From the NCBI GenBank assembly GCA_024653225.1, contig JANLGA010000005.1, positions 12,900-26,415 on the forward strand: DNA of 13,516 bases, in the 5' to 3' direction. Each line of letters begins with the position of its first letter. Positions within the stretch are counted from its first letter, which is position 1. Shown here one piece after another: positions 5,791 to 13,516 of the stretch. This stretch comes from Bacillota bacterium. Its GTDB lineage: Bacteria > Bacillota > Sulfobacillia > JABLXB01. The translations under genes were made by a program, and so were the position numbers. The notes beneath the pieces were generated by a model. The model was given only the letters and a program-made list of their open reading frames with translations. It ran no database searches and was not told the origin of the DNA.

Positions 5791-7251
5791 CTATCCTTTG
5801 GACTGTTCCCAGAGAGCGTCCATCTCGTCCATGCTCATCTCCGACAGGTCCTTGCCCAGTCTCGACGCCGCCGCTTCGATGTAGGCAAACCTTTCAACGA
5901 ACTTTCGAACCGTCGCCCCCAGCGCCACCTCGGGGTTCACGCCGACAAATCGGCATGCATTGACGACACTGAAAAGGATGTCCCCGATTTCCTCCTCGAC
6001 CTCGCCGGGCTTTCCCGACCCGACCGCCTCTCTCAGTTCTGCTATCTCTTCCTCGATCTTCGAGAGGACACCTTGCACATCCTTCCAGTCGAAACCGACC
6101 CCGGCCGCAGCCCTCTGAACATGGTACGCTCTCATCAGCGCCGGAAACGCCCCCGGCGACCTGACCAAGGGGCATTCCCCGTTTCTCTCATCCCGCTTGA
6201 TTGACTCCCACCTGTCTATGACCTCGCCGCTGGTTTTCGCCCTCTTTCCACCGAACACGTGGACGTGCCTCCGGACCATCTTCCGGGTTATGCCGTCCAC
6301 CACCCTCTGGACGTCGAAGTGCCCGCTCTCCTGTGCTATCCGCGAGTGCAGCACGACTTGCAGCAGTAAGTCTCCCAACTCGTCACACAGTTTATTCATG
6401 TCCCCCAGGTCAATCGCCTCGACCACCTCGTACGCTTCCTCTATGACGTACTGCCGCAGCGACTCGTGTGTCTGCTCCCTGTCCCAGGGACACCCCTCCT
6501 CGCCCCTCAGTCGCTCGACGACCCCCACCAAGGGGTCGAGGGGCCACCTCGACGGTCTTTCCTCGGCTCCTCTCCCCGCCTCGATCCTCGGCACGAACAG
6601 CGATGTCAGGTGATTGACGCGCTGTCTGTCCAACTCGTAGATGGGAAGCCATATCACGCGCTCCTCCCCGGGGACCCCGGCCGCCGTGACCAGGGCCACT
6701 CTGTGTTCCGGCGGGTATCTCGTCATCAGCGCAAGCTTCACGTCCGAGGTCAGGCGCTCGTTGTAGACCTGCGAGACCACGACATCCCTCGCCCCGCCCG
6801 GGGGCCGGCGGTCAATGGCGCAGGCGTCAACGATCTCCAGCCCCTCGACCGGGTCCACCTTCAGGACCGCGCATACCGCATCGAGGAAACTCATCGCCGG
6901 GAATACTTCGCACCGGATCCCCACCCGCTCGGCCGCGTCGTTGACCATCCCGACCGTCGCCTCGCCGAAGAACGGGTGGCCCGGAACCGCATACGCCACC
7001 ACCCCGTGTTTGCCGACCTCGGAAATCAGCGAATCGCATATGCCCCGGTACACTTCCTCGAAAGTGGGGCACTCCTCGTAAAGCGCGTCGAAGGTCTCGA
7101 ACGAGATGCCTTTCTCGCGAAGGAGAGCGACCGACGGGTGAGACGAAGTCCTGAGAAATGACTTCTTTGAAGTCCTGAGCGCCTCGATGTTCAGGTCGGG
7201 CACCTGGTGCGGCGAACCCGGACCGAGCCCCACCAGCTTGATGAGCCTCAT
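5791..7251 (-). CDS. mazG: Two-domain protein: tetrapyrrole methylase-like domain plus MazG nucleotide pyrophosphohydrolase
   Basis: Homologue of B. subtilis YabN, 486 residues against about 489 there. The N-terminal domain (1 to about 215) looks like the SAM-dependent tetrapyrrole methylases, with GLGPGSP at 8-14 and VPGHPF at 89-94; its substrate in this family is unknown. The C-terminal domain (about 225-486) is MazG, which cleaves nucleoside triphosphates to monophosphates and pyrophosphate, probably clearing damaged nucleotides. It shows GCPWDREQTHESLR (243-256) and the metal-binding pattern EEAYE (261-265) with DELGD (280-284). A second EE-rich helix pair (EEEIAEL near 350, EEEIGDIL near 369) is the usual MazG duplication. 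The ATG overlaps the spoVB stop as ATGA, so the two are coupled. Confidence 0.95.
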   Translation of the reverse strand: MRLIKLVGLGPGSPHQVPDLNIEALRTSKKSFLRTSSHPSVALLREKGISFETFDALYEECPTFEEVYRGICDSLISEVGKHGVVAYAVPGHPFFGEATVGMVNDAAERVGIRCEVFPAMSFLDAVCAVLKVDPVEGLEIVDACAIDRRPPGGARDVVVSQVYNERLTSDVKLALMTRYPPEHRVALVTAAGVPGEERVIWLPIYELDRQRVNHLTSLFVPRIEAGRGAEERPSRWPLDPLVGVVERLRGEEGCPWDREQTHESLRQYVIEEAYEVVEAIDLGDMNKLCDELGDLLLQVVLHSRIAQESGHFDVQRVVDGITRKMVRRHVHVFGGKRAKTSGEVIDRWESIKRDERNGECPLVRSPGAFPALMRAYHVQRAAAGVGFDWKDVQGVLSKIEEEIAELREAVGSGKPGEVEEEIGDILFSVVNACRFVGVNPEVALGATVRKFVERFAYIEAAASRLGKDLSEMSMDEMDALWEQSKG

Positions 7252-8846
7252 TTCCTGATCAACCCCAGAGACGAAAGTAGCCTCGACAAGCGCGGACCGA
7301 GCCCCGGCACGACCTCGATGTCGCGGGGTGTCAACCCGCCGACCGCGAGGAGCACGGCCGTGTAGACTACGACCCCCGCGCCAATGGAGCCCAGGGTCGC
7401 CACCGAAGCGCGGGCGGTGAGGCCCAAGATGCGACCGTGAACCTGGACGACGGCGGCCGCCATCACCAGGGTCGCCGCTCCGGGCTTCAATACCATGCCG
7501 CGGATGTCCAAGAGGCCTCCTCCCAGCAGGCCGGCCAGGCACGCCAGGTTGAGCGCCGCCGCCAGCAGGAAGCCCGCCGAAGTCCCGTAAGCGGCGCCCC
7601 TTATCCCGAGCGGGGGCATCGCCGTGAGGACCCACGTGAGCGCGAACTTGGCGGCCGAACCGATGAGCAGGTTCTTCACCGGTACCGACATCATGCCCAA
7701 TCCCTGCAGGGCACCGGACGACACCTGCTGGACGGCCAGGAACAACACCCCGGGTGACAGGGACGCCAAGGAGGTGCCTATTTCGGCGCTGCCGTAAAGG
7801 AGCTGGGTTATCGGCCCGGCCAGCAGGTACAGGCCGACCATGGCCGGCATCATGAGTATAAACGTGAGCCTGAGGGCGGTCTTCGTGCGGGACGCGACCA
7901 CGGCCGTGTTTCCCCTGGCGGCGGCCTCCGACACGGACGGAACCAGGCTCACCTGGAGCGCGGTCGAGAACACCGTGGGCAGGTTCATCAGCGGCAGCGC
8001 GCCGCCGGCGAGCTGGCCGTAAAGCGAGGTCGCCTGCTCGAAACCCATTCCCGTCGCCTGCAGGCGCCCGGGCACCACCGCCATATCAACCAGCTGGGTG
8101 ACACCGAGTACCCCGCTGGCGAGGGATACGGGGATCGCGAGCGCGACGATTTGCCCCGCCGTGCGGAAGGGGCCGCCCGCGCCGCTCGCGGCCGACGGGT
8201 CCAATCCCAGATCCCCCCGCACACGACCGAATACGAACAGGAGGTAGGCGAGTCCCGCTATCGCCCCGGTCACCGCCCCGAAGCTTGCGCCTGCGGCGGC
8301 CCGCTCGACGCCCGCCGGAAGAAGGACCACGGCGAGCAAGAGCATAGTCCCCACCCTGACCACCTGCTCGATTATTTGAGACATCGCGGTAGGAGTCATG
8401 TGTTGCAGGCCCTGAAACAGTCCCCTGTACGCGGACATAATCGAGACGAAGAATATCGCCGGGGAAATCGCCGCAATCGAGAGATATGCCCGGGGGTCTC
8501 GCGTGACGTTCTCGGCGATGTATCGCGCGCACGCGAACAACGCGAAGGAAAGGAAGGCGCCGAGTATCCCGAGGAGCCACAGGGATGTTCCGAACACCTC
8601 TCTCACGCCCCGGGCATCCCCCTGCGCCGCTCGGGCAGACACGAGCTTCGAGACCGCCACATTTATGCCCGTGGTTGATAGCACCAGCACGAGTGCGTAG
8701 ATGGGGTAAGCCATCGAGAATAGCCCCATGCCGCCGTCGCCGAGCAGGGGATAGAGGGGGATCCTGTAGAGCGCGCCGAGCAGTCTGCTTATGACCCCGG
8801 CGACGGCCAGCATCATCGCTCCGCCGAGGAACGTCTCCCGCTTCAA
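7248..8846 (-). CDS. spoVB: SpoVB-like MOP-superfamily flippase (stage V sporulation protein B)
   Basis: A 532-residue polytopic membrane protein of the MOP/polysaccharide transporter superfamily. B. subtilis SpoVB is thought to move lipid-linked peptidoglycan precursors across the membrane for spore cortex synthesis, and YabM of the same locus is closely related. Seen: the N-terminal FLGGAMMLAVAGVISRLLG (6-24) with LYRIPLYPLLGDGGMGLF (26-43), typical of the family, and hydrophobic segments along the whole length consistent with about 14 helices. The start is TTG at 8846 with GGAGGGGAG upstream. It lies between spoVT and mazG as in other spore formers. A TATAAT lies in the gap upstream. Paralogues such as YkvU or MurJ cannot be fully excluded from sequence alone, but the context favours SpoVB. 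Confidence 0.9.
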   Translation of the reverse strand: MKRETFLGGAMMLAVAGVISRLLGALYRIPLYPLLGDGGMGLFSMAYPIYALVLVLSTTGINVAVSKLVSARAAQGDARGVREVFGTSLWLLGILGAFLSFALFACARYIAENVTRDPRAYLSIAAISPAIFFVSIMSAYRGLFQGLQHMTPTAMSQIIEQVVRVGTMLLLAVVLLPAGVERAAAGASFGAVTGAIAGLAYLLFVFGRVRGDLGLDPSAASGAGGPFRTAGQIVALAIPVSLASGVLGVTQLVDMAVVPGRLQATGMGFEQATSLYGQLAGGALPLMNLPTVFSTALQVSLVPSVSEAAARGNTAVVASRTKTALRLTFILMMPAMVGLYLLAGPITQLLYGSAEIGTSLASLSPGVLFLAVQQVSSGALQGLGMMSVPVKNLLIGSAAKFALTWVLTAMPPLGIRGAAYGTSAGFLLAAALNLACLAGLLGGGLLDIRGMVLKPGAATLVMAAAVVQVHGRILGLTARASVATLGSIGAGVVVYTAVLLAVGGLTPRDIEVVPGLGPRLSRLLSSLGLIRK

Positions 8847-8882
8847 CCCGGATTTCTCCCCTCCAGGGCCAATTCAGCCTCT

Positions 8883-8888
8883 ATTATA
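8883..8888 (-). promoter_or_regulatory. Possible -10 element upstream of spoVB
   Basis: A perfect TATAAT in an otherwise GC-rich gap, giving a start near 8876, about 30 bases before the TTG of spoVB. The sequence 17 bases upstream (AGGGAA) is not a sigma-A -35 box and I find no sigma-E pair, so this is a weak call. Confidence 0.35.
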
Positions 8889-8920
8889 CACCATCCCCGT
8901 CCACCTTCCCTCACACAGAC

Positions 8921-8952
8921 ACAGGGTGGCGGACGCACTTCCGCCACCCTGT
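8921..8952 (-). terminator. Perfect 13-bp inverted repeat after spoVT, terminator-like
   Basis: Minus-strand arms ACAGGGTGGCGGA and TCCGCCACCCTGT with a 6-base loop, 37 bases after the spoVT stop. What follows is GTCTGTGTG rather than a T-run. It may be a weak or factor-dependent terminator, or an mRNA 3'-end stabiliser that separates spoVT from spoVB expression. Confidence 0.55.
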
Positions 8953-8989
8953 CCCCGAACAACCGCTCGTCAGGCCTGTCGGGCGGGGC

Positions 8990-9553
8990 TCACTGCTCCA
9001 TCTGCTTTGCGAGAAAGCCGGCGGCCGTCTCCGCCAGCTTCAACTCGAGCTCCCCCATCTGCACACCGGGCTCGCGCGAACAGATTATGACGGCCCCTAT
9101 CGGGTCCCCCTCGGCGATAATCGGGGCAATCACCTCGGCGGTGAACTTGCACCCGGTCTCCTCCTCCAGCGTCAGGCACTCCCGGCAGTACTTGTGATCC
9201 CCGGGCTTTTCGATCAGGACCGCTTTCCTGTCCTCCATGACCCGTTCGACCGCCGGACTGATGGACTTGTTCAGGAATTCCTTCTTCGGGGCTCCGGATA
9301 CGGCGATAATGTTGTCGCGGTCCGCGATCATTGCGATGTGGCCCGTGGCCTCGTACAGAGAATCAGCGTACTCCTTGGCGAAATCGCCGAGCTCGCCGAT
9401 GGGGGAATACTTCTTGAGAATGACCTCCCCATCCCTGTCAACGAATATCTCCAGCGGGTCGCCCTCCCTGATGCGGAGCGTCCGCCTTATTTCCTTTGGA
9501 ATAACGACGCGGCCCAGGTCGTCTATCCTGCGAACGATCCCGGTAGCTTTCAT
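8990..9553 (-). CDS. spoVT: Stage V sporulation protein T, forespore transcription regulator
   Basis: A DNA-binding regulator that, in B. subtilis, tunes sigma-G-dependent genes in the forespore. The N-terminal AbrB-like swapped-hairpin domain (1 to about 50) has KATGIVRRIDDLGRVVIPKE (2-20), nearly identical to B. subtilis. The C-terminal GAF-like domain (about 56-187) ends in ETAAGFLAKQMEQ, the family signature. Length 187 residues against about 178. The extra residues lie around 113-138 and carry H120, C123, C126 and C135, which the B. subtilis protein lacks there as far as I recall. The start is chosen at the ATG giving MKATG, eight bases from AGGAGG (9562-9567); an ATG and a GTG directly upstream are also in frame. 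Confidence 0.97.
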   Translation of the reverse strand: MKATGIVRRIDDLGRVVIPKEIRRTLRIREGDPLEIFVDRDGEVILKKYSPIGELGDFAKEYADSLYEATGHIAMIADRDNIIAVSGAPKKEFLNKSISPAVERVMEDRKAVLIEKPGDHKYCRECLTLEEETGCKFTAEVIAPIIAEGDPIGAVIICSREPGVQMGELELKLAETAAGFLAKQMEQ

Positions 9554-9601
9554 CATCACCCCTCCTTCGACAGGCGCAGCTCACGGTCACTTGTTCAACG
9601 A

Positions 9602-9632
9602 TAGTATATAGGGCCGTTACTACTATTATTCA
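9602..9632 (-). promoter_or_regulatory. Sigma-G-type promoter of spoVT
   Basis: On the minus strand GAATA (9627-9631, preceded by T) and TATACTA (9602-9608) are 18 bases apart. The B. subtilis sigma-G consensus is GHATR, 18 bases, CATWHTA, so the -35 fits fully and the -10 at six of seven positions. spoVT is a known sigma-G target in B. subtilis. The predicted start is near 9595, about 40 bases before the ATG. Confidence 0.7.
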
Positions 9633-9679
9633 TTTTTGCCAATTGGATAGAAATTCCGCCTCGGGGGATCTGGCAGCCT

Positions 9680-9742
9680 GCAGCCCAGAAACTCGGTTTC
9701 AGGTCCCAACATAAGGAGGAGTCGTTGTCGTGCCGGGGCTGC
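9680..9742 (-). repeat. Inverted repeats in the mfd-spoVT gap
   Basis: Outer arms GCAGCCC (9736-9742) and GGGCTGC (9680-9686) enclose a small hairpin GAAAC-CGA-GTTTC (9688-9700). It follows the mfd stop by about ten bases. No T-run follows, so termination is only a possibility. Confidence 0.4.
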
Positions 9743-9752
9743 GCCGAGTATT

Positions 9753-13257
<3,505 letters not shown>

Positions 13258-13280
<23 letters not shown>

Positions 13281-13516
13281 TACCGATCACCCCGGTGACC
13301 AGGAGATTCCAGCCGAGATGAAGTGAGATGCCGCAGAAAATCGCGAGCGCGGGCGAACCGGTGGCCGCGACGGTCCACGCGGTCACCGCTCCGACGAGCG
13401 CGTGGCCGCCCAGGCTGGCCGCCGCGGCTCCGCCGGACCGCGGCGTGCGGCGGAGATCGTACAAGGACTCGACCGCGCCGAACAGAACGTGAGCGGCCGC
13501 CACGGGGCACCCTGTG
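13258..13516 (-). CDS. Probable PrsW-like membrane protease, C-terminal part only
   Basis: The frame is open from the right edge to a TGA at 13258, giving about 85 residues; a GTG at 13503 has no good ribosome site, so the gene probably starts outside the window. The sequence has two hydrophobic helices. Counting from codon 13503, I see F8 to E12 as FGAVE, then GGHALVGAV with H34, then LHLGWN with H62 and N66. PrsW-type intramembrane proteases carry FxxxE, then an H in a GHA-type helix, then HxxxD/N, so order and spacing fit. The first motif (EExxK) would lie outside the window. The end overlaps mfd by 23 bases. In B. subtilis PrsW cuts anti-sigma factor RsiW. The assignment is a motif-level inference. 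Confidence 0.55.

Overview
The window is a GC-rich, gene-dense stretch from what looks like an endospore-forming, probably anaerobic member of the Bacillota. The case rests on spoVT, spoVB, yabP and yabQ homologues in the same order as in Bacillus and Clostridium, on a T-box leader, and on a tungstate uptake operon. Nothing in the sequence fixes the genus. All twelve genes I support lie on the minus strand, so the window reads from its right end to its left end. Seven of them appear to start at GTG or TTG, placed by Shine-Dalgarno sequences and homology.

Right part (13516 to 4280): the C-terminal end of a probable PrsW-like membrane protease overlaps mfd, the transcription-repair coupling factor. 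Next come spoVT (forespore transcription factor, preceded by a good sigma-G-type promoter), spoVB (a MOP-family flippase for cortex precursor), the two-domain mazG/yabN, an HU gene with a strong terminator, and then rqcP (yabO), yabP and yabQ. This is the conserved mfd-to-yabQ housekeeping and sporulation cluster. divIC, which usually follows yabQ, is not in the window.

Middle part (4279 to 1267): a self-contained tungstate module. A near-consensus sigma-A promoter leads into a 5' leader that carries the conserved 3' segment of the Moco RNA class (molybdenum or tungsten cofactor riboswitch). A 12-bp intrinsic terminator follows, then tupA (binding lipoprotein), tupB (permease) and tupC (ATPase with a long C-terminal TOBE-like extension). 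I infer that cofactor status controls read-through into the transporter.

Left part (1266 to 1): a sigma-A promoter and a T-box leader about 300 nt long, with a TGG specifier and a UGGC acceptor-binding bulge, both pointing to tRNA-Trp. It ends in an intrinsic terminator and then a TrpB2-type tryptophan synthase beta chain that runs off the left edge. So a tryptophan-starvation switch controls an indole-to-tryptophan enzyme.

I see no mobile element, CRISPR array, tRNA or rRNA, and no clearly new multi-gene system. The observations most worth a second look are the riboswitch-tup arrangement, the Cys/His-rich insertion in SpoVT, the regulatory-looking tail on TupC, and the PrsW-like gene upstream of mfd.
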